In this document: in pieces, positions 8,749-17,930 of the stretch
How positions within the stretch are numbered: the stretch's first letter is position 1
Layout of the letters: each line of letters opens with the position of its first letter
Origin: Bacteroidota bacterium
GTDB taxonomy: Bacteria > Bacteroidota > Bacteroidia > Chitinophagales > Saprospiraceae
Direction: 5' to 3'
NCBI GenBank assembly: GCA_017857395.1
Contig: JAFMDF010000069.1
Span: 1 to 33,617 of the forward strand
Length of the DNA: 33,617 bases
Position numbers and translations under genes: made by a program
The notes under the pieces: generated by a model
Told to the model about the DNA's origin: nothing
Seen by the model: the letters and a program-made list of their open reading frames with translations, nothing else
The model's database searches: none

Positions 8749-11700
8749 TCAATTTCTTAAAATAGTTACATCGCCTTTAATGATTTCTCCTTCTTTAGTA
8801 TCCAATCGCAGTACATAATAATAAGTCCCTTCCGGAATAGGATTTCCTGTATTATTTTGGCCATCCCAATCATTATTATAAGGCGTTGTTTGAAATACAA
8901 TATCCCCCCAACGATTAAAAATAGTTAGCTCACTATTAGGGAAGGCATCGGGGGCTTCTTCTATCATCGGGATTTTAAAGAAATCATTTTTTCCATCGCC
9001 ATTGGGTGTAATTGCATTTGGAACAGCCGCTAAATCAACCACCACTTCTAAGGAAGTATTGCCAATACAGCCATTAATATCCATGACTTCAACATTCAAG
9101 GTAGTTGAAGTTGTAAAAGAAGTCTCTATTTCTTCACAATCATTACAATTAATCAAATCGGAAGGTGTCCATAAAATTTCTGCAATATCCGTAGTAGGAA
9201 TAGAAGTCAGTAGATTAAACGAACCTATTTGCCCCGTTACTAACTCCTCATTGTTAGAAACAATTGTCACTTCGAGCGGCGCAGGTTGGTTTAATAAAAT
9301 GGTCGTATCCCAAGCACAAGCTAGTTCGTCTACGATTGTTAAGGTATACATATTCGGTGCTAAATCGGAAAAAAGTGCTATTTGATTGGTATCAAAATTA
9401 TTCAATACATAATTAAAAGGAGTTGTACCACCTCTTACATTTCCTACCTCAATAAAACCATTATTAAGACCTTCACAAGCAGGGTCAACAATCGTAAATT
9501 CTGCTCCGATTGGTGGATTCTCATTTTCGTTTACTTGAACCGTATCTCGACTAACACAACTATTCGCTTGATTGGTTATCTCCAATATATAGCTACCAGC
9601 TTCTGCGGTGGTCAATAACGTATTGTTAGATAGGGTACGCCCCATTTCATCCGTCCATTTATAGACAATTAAATCCCCTGTTTCAGAACCAGTTGCATCT
9701 AAAATAAGGGTTCTATCATCACATCCTAAAGTTTGGTCGTCCAAGCTTTTAATTTCAGGTAACTCCCGATTATCTGCCACCAATACGGAATCGGTGGTGA
9801 CGCAATTATTTGTCCTATCTTCCACCATAATAAAATACATCCCAGGAGCAGCAACAGTGGTTAAAAAATTGTCATTACTGTCCGCAAAGACCCCATTATC
9901 CGTTCGCCATAAGGTACTTAAATTAGTTAATATTTCTTCGGTAGTTGGTTCAATAGCAATAAAATCATCTGTGCAAGCAAAAGATAAGTTCTGCGGTAAT
10001 TCAATTATTGGCGATTCTTGGTCAGTTGTCACGGAAACCGAAGCGGTTTCCTCACATTGATTATTGGTATTTCTAATTAAAAGTTGATAGGTACCCGCAG
10101 CATTAATGGTTGCCAAAGGCGTATCTTCTCCAGAAAGAATAACTCCATTTTGAGTCGTCCATTCATAAATAAAATTAGTACCTACGGCTGTATTTTCGCC
10201 ACCTAACACCGCTTCCTTTTTTAAACAAGTCAATTCTTGCGGCAAACCAATATCAATAGTTGGCCTCAATCTATCTACGACTACATTTAAACTATCACTA
10301 AAAGTACATCCATTGACAGTACTTTCTATAAGTAATTGATACCTACCTGGCTGGTTAACCATTACTGCTGGTTGGTCTGCTCCCGCAGTGATATTTCCAT
10401 GCTCCGTAGTCCATTGATAAAGATAGGGCAGGCCAACTACATTAATATCACCCAAAATCACCGTTTCTCTAGCACAATTTAAAGTGTCCGCCACACCAAT
10501 ATTAAAATCAATAGGACTAATATCTTTATCAACTATAAAAGAATCAAGTGCTTCACATGCACTTAAAGTATCCACAACGCTCAAAAAATAAGTACCACTT
10601 TCGTTAATTGTAAAAATTAAAGTACTATCAATTTTAGTAAAATTACTCGCATCAGAAGTCCATTCAAATCTTAAATTATCGAGCATGGAAAAAATAGTTC
10701 CTGCTGCTAAAACAGTTGTATCCTTATTGCAGGTAATCGTCTTATCTGCACCAGCTTCAATCTCGATTTTTCTACGAATATCTTCGACCATAATATTCTT
10801 TTCCCCCGTACAACCGCTAAAATTATTAGTGACTTCAACTTGATAAATACCTGCGGAATCTACTAAGAGATTCGGTTGGTTCGTTTCTCCTAGAATATTC
10901 CCTTCTTCAGAAAAGATAGACCATTGGTAAGTAGCATCGGCAATATTTATATTTGTGTTCAGTTCGGTTTGGTTATTCAGACAAGTAATTAAATCAGGTA
11001 TGATAATCTCTATTTCTGGCGGATTCAAACTATCAATAATAATTAAACTATCAAATTTACTACATAGATTAGAAGAGTCGATGACCATTAATTGATAAGC
11101 GCCAGGGAATTCTATTAATACCTCTTTTTCCCTAGAAATTATTTTTTTATCTGTATCCCTCCAACTATAATAAAAATTAGCGCCTTCAGAAATTTCAGTT
11201 GGTGTAATCGTCAACTCTGGATTGAAACAAGTCAAAATTTGGTCGATGCCAACTTCTAGTGTCGGCAATACTTGGTCGGTGGTGACTATTACTGTATCCG
11301 TTGCTTGGCAAAAATTAGTTGTATTTTCTATCGTCAAAATGTATTCCCCAGCAGCATCCACTATTGGGTTCAATTCTGCTGCACTTGTCACAATATTTCC
11401 TTCGTCCGTTTGCCAATTGACCGCTACCTCAATATCTACACTTAATAATTGCCCTGCTAATCTTAAGGTATCTGCACAGTTAACTTTGGTATCTTCGCCT
11501 GCAGTTAACATCGGAGGTGACCTATCGGCAGTTACTCGAACGGTAGTACTTGACCCTCTACAACCAGTAATCGTGTCTTCTGCAAAAGCAATAAACTCTT
11601 CTTCTAATAACGCATCTGTCACCACTAAAAGAGCACTATCAATTTCTGCACGACCAAACCATTTGATAACCGAACTTGGAATATCACTTTCTGCTAAATA

Positions 11701-14700
11701 CCTAATTTCGTTCCCAGCACAATTAATCCCACCGGTACTTGTAAAGCTAACGACAGGTCTTGGCCGTTCGAAAACCGAAACAGAATCTTTACTGACACAA
11801 TTATTTTCCGTATTTGTTACTTCTAAAAAATATTGCCCTGCTAAATTTACTTCTTGTTTGATGGAATCCCCTAAGGAAATGGGCGTATTATCAAACCATT
11901 CATAAACAAAATTAGCGCCTATAGAAGTCGCATTTCCACCTAAACTAAATGCCAAAATATCCGCTTCTACCCCACTGCAATAAATGGTATCTTTCCCTGC
12001 ATCGGCTATTGGATTATCTCTTGAAACCGTGACTCGGACAGAATCAATAGACCGACAACCATTACTTTGGTCAACAACAATTAAATTATAAACGCCTGGT
12101 GAGGAGACCTCAATTTTAAGCTCACTAGACAGGTCATTATTTGCAAAATCTTTCCATAAATAAGAAAATTCTTCTCCTTGTACAGAACCACCTGCATCTA
12201 ATTCAACTGCACCAATCGTACAATTTAATTCTTTTGTTGGCCCTGCATCCGCTAATGGTCTTATGGTATCTGCTTCAATTTCTAAAGACATCAAACTAGA
12301 ACAACTATTCGCAGGATTAACGACTATCACCGAATAAACTCCAGGAGCAGTTGCTGCTAACTCAGCCGTATCTGATATAATTTCAGTAGCCAATTTCCAT
12401 TGATAAATCGCATCTGAAACATCCGAAGTCGCACTAACTTCTACAACTGGATTTTTACAAGAAAAAATACTCGGTTCATTGACAAAATTTACGATTGGAT
12501 TCACTACACTAGAAGGTACTACTATACTATCTTTTGCAATACAGCCAGTTGTCGTATTGGTGATTTCTAAGAAGTATTTTCCGCTTTCTTTCACTAAAGG
12601 ATTAATATTACTTGCTTGAGTTTCATCTGTAAAAACGCCTTCTTCTGTCGTCCATATAAATTCAAAATTAGCGCCTTGTTCGGATTGGTCCCCCATAATG
12701 GTTACTTCCTCTACAACGCAAGTAATTGTTGCTGGATTTTCTAGGAGAATATTGGGTAATACTTGTTGGACATCCAATCGAAGAGAATCTGAAAAAGCAC
12801 AACCGTTTGCTGCGATAACTGTTGCAATATACACTCCCCCATTAGTCGCCGCTAGTTGGTTTAATGGAATAGTCGTATTATCGGGTAATCGCCAAGAAAA
12901 ATTGGTATTTGGTGTGAGCGAACTAGCGGTTAAAGTGATACTCGGTATTTGGCAAGTCAATGTTGAGTCCCTAGGAATCGCCAAATCGGGAATGTCAAAA
13001 TCTTTTAGAATAATGACCGTGGTATCTGTAGAACAACCATTTTCGGTATTACTGACAGATAATTGATAAACTCCCGCTGAATCAACGTTAGCAGTTACCC
13101 CATCTGTTTCCCCAATGAAATGTCCATCTTCGGTAGTCCAATTATACTCAAATTCCATCCCTGTAGAAGAAAGATTTCCATCTACTATCACTACTGGGTT
13201 GGAACAATTCAAAGTTTGACTAATCCCTGCATCTGCTATCGGGAAAATTTGGTCTGCAGCAATATCAATTATTTGAGCGGAAGCACAGCCATTTTCTGTA
13301 TTTCTAATATTAAGTATATAACTACCCGCCTCTGTTACTTTGGGTTGGTAAGTTGCTGCATCCTGAATGAGGTTCCCATCACTTGCAAACCAATCGAATG
13401 CATAAATAGACCCGCTATCAGAAGCAGCAGCATCAAGGGTTAATATTGGTTCAAAGCAAGTTAAAAGGGTATCTGCGGTTATCGATATTTTAGGAGGTGT
13501 AAAACTGGTATCTACCTGCACCGTATCTAAACTTTCACAACCATTGTCTGTATTTTTAACTGATAATATATAGATGCCTCCTGCACTTACTTCAGGGGTG
13601 AGAGAATTGATGTCTGTATCACTTAAAAATTGTCCATCAGGTGTTATCCAACCATAAGTAAATGCTAGTCCTTGGGAAGAGGTATTTCCTGCTATTTGTA
13701 AAGTTGGATTCGTACAATTTAAGACTAAAGGTTCTCCTGCTTCCGCAATCGGATAAATGCGTTCTTCTCTTACTCTAACAGAATCTTTAGTAAAACAACC
13801 ATTAATTTCGGAAGTCACTTTGATAATAAAAATCCCTGTATCGTTGACTGAAATAGCGGCATCTGGCAATGGGTTCATTAAATTTCCTCCCGACCATTCG
13901 TATTCAACTTGGAGTGTAGTACTTGTTGCCAGTAAGTCGGCAATAGGTTGCGTACAACTGATTAGATTATCAGCAGCCGTTAATTGCGGTGCCACAAAAT
14001 CTTCCGTCACTAAAACAGAATCGGTAGCAGTACATCCATTTTCGGTATTCGTTATTTTTAATTCATAAGCCCCTCCTTTATCTACGGTAAGGGTTTCCGT
14101 AGCAGGTAAATCTGGGATTTCCATTGTAGTATTTGTCCACAGAATAGCATATTTATCTCCTGCAGAAGACCCCAGAGTAGTTAACATTCTGGTCGGGCCG
14201 TTACAATCTATAACGCCTCCATTATTAGCGACCGCTTCTGGTATGACCATGTCCGTTGCTACAAAAACAGAATCGGTTGCCACACAGCCTGTTACTGGGT
14301 CTGTAATGGTTAAATTAAATTGACCACCTTTATTAATGGTTGGTTGAAAAAAATTGGTCAAAAAATCAATACTTCCTTCATCCGTTGTCCATTCTGGGTT
14401 GTATTGATTGCCCATCGTAGAATTGGTCGCATCTAATTGAATGGTTGGATTCGTGCAATTTAGAATGCCTGGGTCTGCAATCTTTGCTCGGAGTGTTTCA
14501 TCGCCAATCACCGCCGTTCCTGCAAAGCTTAAATCAAAACCAACTCCATTGGCAGAAAAATTATCAATTAGCAAAAAATAAGTCTCTCCAACCGCTACAT
14601 TAAGAGCAGGTAAAAAATTTGTGCCTGAAACATCGGTTTCTTCAAAATCGATAAACGCATTATTAGACAGCCCCATTCCCTCCTCTTCTGTTCCTACCAA

Positions 14701-16059
14701 ACAATTTATCGCCTCGCTATCTCCAGCATTCGGACAGGCATTTTTGTATAAAGAAAAACCATAACTTGATGCCCCTTTCGGCTTAATGAGGAAAGCCAAT
14801 TCCCCACTTTCCAAGACATCAAATTGATACCATTTAGCTTGTCGTTCTAGTCCATCTGGTGAACAAGTAGCGATTGCTTCATTTTTTTCAAAACCTGGTC
14901 CTCTAGATTTAGCAACAGAAACAGTTTCCTTGCCGCATAATTGGATGGCTCGGATGCAATCAGCAGTAGAATCAACCGTTATTTTTACCGTTCCTTCTAT
15001 CGTTTCTTCAAGGAGTGTTTCCCCATCAACATTTATGGCAGAAGGCGGAAAAGAAACCGTAACTAAACTACTATCTCCAACACTTCCTAAAGCTTTAAAA
15101 CATACTTGAAAAATAGGCGTACTATCAGCAACCACTAAACCTAAATCATCAAAGGTATGGGTATAACTAAAAGCTAAATTTCCGTTCCCCACGTCCATGA
15201 TATTAAAGTCACTCTGCTCTAAAAATTCAATTTCAAAACTATCTACACCGACATATTCTAATATTGTTGGATCCCATTTTAAAGGAAATCGTAAATTTCT
15301 CAAAAAAGCGACATTCTCTGCATAAATAGGTAAGCAAAAAACCTCATCAGGTACAACCGTTGTTTCTCCAGCATCTACTCGAAAAATACAATCAGGCGTA
15401 TCTTCTGGGTCTAAACAAGGATTACAAACCAAACCAGTTGGGTCACAAAATTCTACATAAAAATCAAATAATTCGCCCTCATCTCTTCTATCGTTCGCAA
15501 AATCACCAACTATTAAAGTCCAGGTTCCATTAACTCGTCCCTCATCAAAATCTGCTAAATCTCCTTTAAATGGTAGATAAGTTCCATCTAACGTACCAAT
15601 CCCTTGCCATTCTTGGTCATTATTCCATTTATTTTCATAGCCATTGTCTGGCACGGCAGGTTCTCCATTGCCCACAAAAGCTATATCAAATATCCGATTA
15701 TCTGTTTGCCCATTTGTGCCAGCAGAAAAGGTAACATCGCCCAATAATTGAACAGTATCTCCTCCAGAAGAAATCAATTTTATATCCAAGTCGCCAACAT
15801 ATTCGTGTTTGAAATTTAAACCTACTTTGCTAACACATTGGGCAGGACTCGATAAGTCATTATTTTTTACATTGAATACATTTAACCTATATGCTCGAAA
15901 ACCAGTATTATCCTCTATTAAGCCCGGACAATTTTCGCAAGGACAAGAATTAGGTGTTTGAGCAATTAAGGAATTACTACAACAAAAGGTAAGAAAAAAG
16001 AATAAAGACGGAAGGAGTAAATTCCTTTTAGGATTTATAGACTTATTAAGAAAAATCAT
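8749..16059 (-). CDS. Giant T9SS-secreted repeat protein with P-domain, cohesin-like domain, 20 Ig/PKD-like repeats and gliding-motility C-terminal domain
   Basis: The start at 16059 gives 2436 residues and a good signal peptide (cleavage near LIAQ, residues 31-34); the open frame reaches 16116 but the extra 19 residues spoil it. Order: proprotein-convertase P-domain (about 55-206, with WTLIVGDFANDRRDEG), cohesin-like domain (about 224-362), a bacterial pre-peptidase-like beta domain (about 368-515), then 20 tandem repeats of about 83 residues (534-2190). Nearly every repeat opens with a Cys (often NC or TC) and carries a second Cys in an NGC-type motif, with a central W. A SprB-like repeat (CEGLNNGFIEV) follows, and the end is a CHU_C domain (PNAITPNGDGKNDFF, FNRWG, GTYYYVL), the type B sorting signal of the type IX secretion system. 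Likely an adhesin or surface fibre. No SprF/PorP-like partner is adjacent. Confidence 0.92.
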   Translation of the reverse strand: MIFLNKSINPKRNLLLPSLFFFLTFCCSNSLIAQTPNSCPCENCPGLIEDNTGFRAYRLNVFNVKNNDLSSPAQCVSKVGLNFKHEYVGDLDIKLISSGGDTVQLLGDVTFSAGTNGQTDNRIFDIAFVGNGEPAVPDNGYENKWNNDQEWQGIGTLDGTYLPFKGDLADFDEGRVNGTWTLIVGDFANDRRDEGELFDFYVEFCDPTGLVCNPCLDPEDTPDCIFRVDAGETTVVPDEVFCLPIYAENVAFLRNLRFPLKWDPTILEYVGVDSFEIEFLEQSDFNIMDVGNGNLAFSYTHTFDDLGLVVADSTPIFQVCFKALGSVGDSSLVTVSFPPSAINVDGETLLEETIEGTVKITVDSTADCIRAIQLCGKETVSVAKSRGPGFEKNEAIATCSPDGLERQAKWYQFDVLESGELAFLIKPKGASSYGFSLYKNACPNAGDSEAINCLVGTEEEGMGLSNNAFIDFEETDVSGTNFLPALNVAVGETYFLLIDNFSANGVGFDLSFAGTAVIGDETLRAKIADPGILNCTNPTIQLDATNSTMGNQYNPEWTTDEGSIDFLTNFFQPTINKGGQFNLTITDPVTGCVATDSVFVATDMVIPEAVANNGGVIDCNGPTRMLTTLGSSAGDKYAILWTNTTMEIPDLPATETLTVDKGGAYELKITNTENGCTATDSVLVTEDFVAPQLTAADNLISCTQPIADLLATSTTLQVEYEWSGGNLMNPLPDAAISVNDTGIFIIKVTSEINGCFTKDSVRVREERIYPIAEAGEPLVLNCTNPTLQIAGNTSSQGLAFTYGWITPDGQFLSDTDINSLTPEVSAGGIYILSVKNTDNGCESLDTVQVDTSFTPPKISITADTLLTCFEPILTLDAAASDSGSIYAFDWFASDGNLIQDAATYQPKVTEAGSYILNIRNTENGCASAQIIDIAADQIFPIADAGISQTLNCSNPVVIVDGNLSSTGMEFEYNWTTEDGHFIGETDGVTANVDSAGVYQLSVSNTENGCSTDTTVIILKDFDIPDLAIPRDSTLTCQIPSITLTASSLTPNTNFSWRLPDNTTIPLNQLAATNGGVYIATVIAANGCAFSDSLRLDVQQVLPNILLENPATITCVVEEVTIMGDQSEQGANFEFIWTTEEGVFTDETQASNINPLVKESGKYFLEITNTTTGCIAKDSIVVPSSVVNPIVNFVNEPSIFSCKNPVVEVSATSDVSDAIYQWKLATEIISDTAELAATAPGVYSVIVVNPANSCSSLMSLEIEADTIRPLADAGPTKELNCTIGAVELDAGGSVQGEEFSYLWKDFANNDLSSELKIEVSSPGVYNLIVVDQSNGCRSIDSVRVTVSRDNPIADAGKDTIYCSGVEADILAFSLGGNATSIGANFVYEWFDNTPISLGDSIKQEVNLAGQYFLEVTNTENNCVSKDSVSVFERPRPVVSFTSTGGINCAGNEIRYLAESDIPSSVIKWFGRAEIDSALLVVTDALLEEEFIAFAEDTITGCRGSSTTVRVTADRSPPMLTAGEDTKVNCADTLRLAGQLLSVDIEVAVNWQTDEGNIVTSAAELNPIVDAAGEYILTIENTTNFCQATDTVIVTTDQVLPTLEVGIDQILTCFNPELTITPTEISEGANFYYSWRDTDKKIISREKEVLIEFPGAYQLMVIDSSNLCSKFDSLIIIDSLNPPEIEIIIPDLITCLNNQTELNTNINIADATYQWSIFSEEGNILGETNQPNLLVDSAGIYQVEVTNNFSGCTGEKNIMVEDIRRKIEIEAGADKTITCNKDTTVLAAGTIFSMLDNLRFEWTSDASNFTKIDSTLIFTINESGTYFLSVVDTLSACEALDSFIVDKDISPIDFNIGVADTLNCARETVILGDINVVGLPYLYQWTTEHGNITAGADQPAVMVNQPGRYQLLIESTVNGCTFSDSLNVVVDRLRPTIDIGLPQELTCLKKEAVLGGENTAVGTNFIYEWTTQNGVILSGEDTPLATINAAGTYQLLIRNTNNQCEETASVSVTTDQESPIIELPQNLSFACTDDFIAIEPTTEEILTNLSTLWRTDNGVFADSNDNFLTTVAAPGMYFIMVEDRTNNCVTTDSVLVADNRELPEIKSLDDQTLGCDDRTLILDATGSETGDLIVYKWTDEMGRTLSNNTLLTTAEAGSYILEITNQANSCVSRDTVQVNENENPPIGAEFTIVDPACEGLNNGFIEVGNVRGGTTPFNYVLNNFDTNQIALFSDLAPNMYTLTIVDELACAWDTTILLNQPAPLEVTIVSNNEELVTGQIGSFNLLTSIPTTDIAEILWTPSDLINCNDCEEIETSFTTSTTLNVEVMDINGCIGNTSLEVVVDLAAVPNAITPNGDGKNDFFKIPMIEEAPDAFPNSELTIFNRWGDIVFQTTPYNNDWDGQNNTGNPIPEGTYYYVLRLDTKEGEIIKGDVTILRN

Positions 16060-16403
16060 AATAAGAAAAGGGAGTAAATTCAACTGCTTTGTTTGTTCAT
16101 GGAAGTTTTGTGTCAAAATATTCCGTGTTTCTTTAGTAAAATCGGTTATTAATGTTCAGTCAATTTTGAAATGACGGGTTAAGAGTTGAAACACTTGGAG
16201 GTCTTGAAGCCGCTCCAAGGTTTTTATCCGTTGACCTTGAAGCGGCTTCAAGACCTCCAAGCGTCTATTTGTCAAAAAGCCTACCCATCAATTTTATCTT
16301 GACTAACTACTAGGTAATGCTCTGTAAAGTTAATCCTCCTGATTCTACTTCGCAAAGAAAAAATCGTTTTCCGCAGCTTGGTGACATTATTTATTATCGC
16401 CAA
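16060..16403. other. Gene-free stretch with long hairpin
   Basis: About 345 bases between two minus-strand genes. Apart from the hairpin at 16194-16261 and AT-rich DNA that must contain the promoter of the giant gene, I see nothing in it. Confidence 0.6.
16194..16261. repeat. Long nested hairpin, 28-bp arms
   Basis: Arms 16194-16221 and 16234-16261 pair with one mismatch across a 12-nt loop. Each arm contains its own small inverted repeat (CTTGAAGC and GCTTCAAG around a single C in the complement of the left arm). It lies downstream of the bestrophin gene and upstream of the giant gene, both on the minus strand. It may terminate the former, but the GC-rich nested design resembles a dispersed intergenic palindrome. 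Confidence 0.7.
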
Positions 16404-17441
16404 CTACATCAAAACGCCATTCTTAGCGGCTATACTAGGTGGAATATCTGCCTCTCCCAACATTTCTTTCAAATCAATCTCAATCACTCGACATAAAGAA
16501 TGCATGGGAATATCATTACCCAAACCTTCAAAAGGGTTCTCAGAATAATCGCCAATTAGTTCCATCATCAAATAGACCCAGCCGACTAGCACCGTAAAAG
16601 GAACTGCCATCCAAACCGCTCCCTCTCCTATTTCATGGAATTCAGAAACCATTCCGAGCGGTAATAAAAAGATAAAAATGCCTACAAAGATGAAACTACT
16701 ACTACCATATTGCCGAGGCAATGGAAATTTTTTAATCCGTTCACATTTTCCTTGATGGGTATAGAAATCATTCAGTAATTTTTGCAACTCCATGTGTCGG
16801 AAATCATCGATCAAACCTTCTGTTCTTAAGGCCGCTAAATCCTGAGACTGCTGGTCAATTATTTGAGTCGCTGTATTTTTATAATTAATCAAACGCTGAC
16901 GTTCTTCATCCGAAAGAAATTCTGTTAATTCTTTTTCCGTAATTCCATCTTGGCTCAAATTAATACCATATTGTTGCATTCGCTTTTCGGTCGCTCTTTT
17001 AACATGTCCATTTTGACTAATATGCTCCCAAGGAGTTGGAATTAGCAATTGGCTTCTTAAAGCATATAACCAGGCGATATGTCGGTAAATTAATTTTTTA
17101 TGAATGGCTACTATTTCTGCTTTAGATAAATCTGTATTTGTAAATTGGTTTCCAATGTAAGCTCTAACATTTGCGCCCCACATTCGGCTACTATTGATAA
17201 TAGCGCCCCAAATTTTTCGTGCTTCCCAAAGTCTATCGTAAGCACTATTATTTTTAAAACCAACATAAAAAGCAACTGCTGTACCAATAACAGATAGTGG
17301 AAGCCAAGGAATATGTAACCATTCCCAATGAAAATATTCATAAAATGCGGTTACCGCTACTGCCCAAAGGGTCAACCAAACTAAATGCCCTCCTGTAAAT
17401 CTTAAAAGGTCTGTTAAACTGAAATTTTTTTTGATAAACAT
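16404..17441 (-). CDS. Bestrophin-family (UPF0187) ion channel protein
   Basis: Encodes 345 residues. Two predicted membrane helices near residues 18-36 and 43-62 are followed by the hallmark FKNNSAYDRLWEARKIWG (residues 62-79), characteristic of bacterial bestrophins. A second hydrophobic pair follows around residues 235-285 (FIFVGIFIFLLPLG and VPFTVLVGWVYLMMELIG), then NPFEGLGNDIPM, a conserved segment after the last helix. Bacterial members form pentameric channels in the inner membrane; chloride or cation selectivity cannot be read here. Length is slightly above the usual 300, owing to a charged insert around residues 130-215. It is monocistronic; the next genes on either side are more than 340 nt away. 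Confidence 0.9.
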   Translation of the reverse strand: MFIKKNFSLTDLLRFTGGHLVWLTLWAVAVTAFYEYFHWEWLHIPWLPLSVIGTAVAFYVGFKNNSAYDRLWEARKIWGAIINSSRMWGANVRAYIGNQFTNTDLSKAEIVAIHKKLIYRHIAWLYALRSQLLIPTPWEHISQNGHVKRATEKRMQQYGINLSQDGITEKELTEFLSDEERQRLINYKNTATQIIDQQSQDLAALRTEGLIDDFRHMELQKLLNDFYTHQGKCERIKKFPLPRQYGSSSFIFVGIFIFLLPLGMVSEFHEIGEGAVWMAVPFTVLVGWVYLMMELIGDYSENPFEGLGNDIPMHSLCRVIEIDLKEMLGEADIPPSIAAKNGVLM

Positions 17442-17641
17442 AGTAGAAAAATTATTAAAATTCGATTATCCAAGAATTACAAGAAAAATGAAACGTATAA
17501 GTGTCGTCCGTGGACGTTAAGTTTTATTTCCCACGGATAACTTCCACAGGTAAGTACTTATTTTATTAGTTGTCCGTTTTATTTTTTCTTTATTTTCAAA
17601 TCAATTTAAGGAATCAAAAAATGGCAAACATAATCAACATT

Positions 17642-17795
17642 TAATATATACTCTGAACGGTCAAGTATTTTGATTTTAAATCCAAGATTTATGCTTGCAA
17701 AACGTTAGTTTTAACATTGATAATCAAATAGTTATATTTTTGTTAAGATTTTCTTAACAATTCACAAAACTTGACCGTTTCTAGTATATCTATTA
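17642..17795. repeat. Element with imperfect terminal inverted repeats
   Basis: The ends 17642-17671 and 17766-17795 are imperfect reverse complements sharing the core AACGGTCAAG/CTTGACCGTT and flanking TATA-rich sequence. The interior holds a 9-bp perfect hairpin (TTGTTAAGA, loop TTT) at 17740-17760 and no gene. The size of about 154 bp fits a small non-autonomous element, but no clear target duplication was seen. Confidence 0.4.
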
Positions 17796-17832
17796 ATGTA
17801 TTTATCTAGCCTACTAGGTTAGAAAAGCCTAC

Positions 17833-17865
17833 TTTTGCCCCAAAAAATTAAAGGTACTACTTTTG
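17833..17865 (+). promoter_or_regulatory. Bacteroidota-type promoter of malic enzyme gene
   Basis: TTTTG at 17833-17837 lies 20 nt before TACTTTTG (17858-17865), an exact match to the -33/-7 consensus TTTG-N20-TAnnTTTG. The expected start of transcription is near 17872, giving a leader of about 60 nt. The -33 box is itself part of another TACTTTTG at 17830-17837. Confidence 0.6.
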
Positions 17866-17930
17866 TGTCTTTTTTATCAAAAAATCTATCCCATCCGACG
17901 TAAAATTAAAGGGGAATAAATCAAATTAAC

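Larger units (their letters stand above)
17442..17930. other. Divergent intergenic region between bestrophin and malic enzyme genes
   Basis: About 490 bases without a reading frame. It contains a CCCACGGAT copy (17530-17538), an imperfect inverted repeat whose arms are about 95 nt apart (17642-17671 and 17766-17795), a small perfect hairpin (17740-17760) and a good promoter for the malic enzyme gene near 17833-17865. Confidence 0.6.

Noticed and set aside
11222-11905. Open frame of 227 codons on the plus strand inside the giant gene
   Set aside because: It is antisense to well-defined repeats with conserved Cys and Trp, has no recognisable domain, and several similar shadows occur along the same gene because its codon use rarely makes stops in this frame.
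9480-14461. Regular periodicity of about 249 bp that could suggest a DNA repeat array or CRISPR-like locus
   Set aside because: The period is that of the 83-residue protein repeats; the DNA of the units is strongly diverged and continuously coding.
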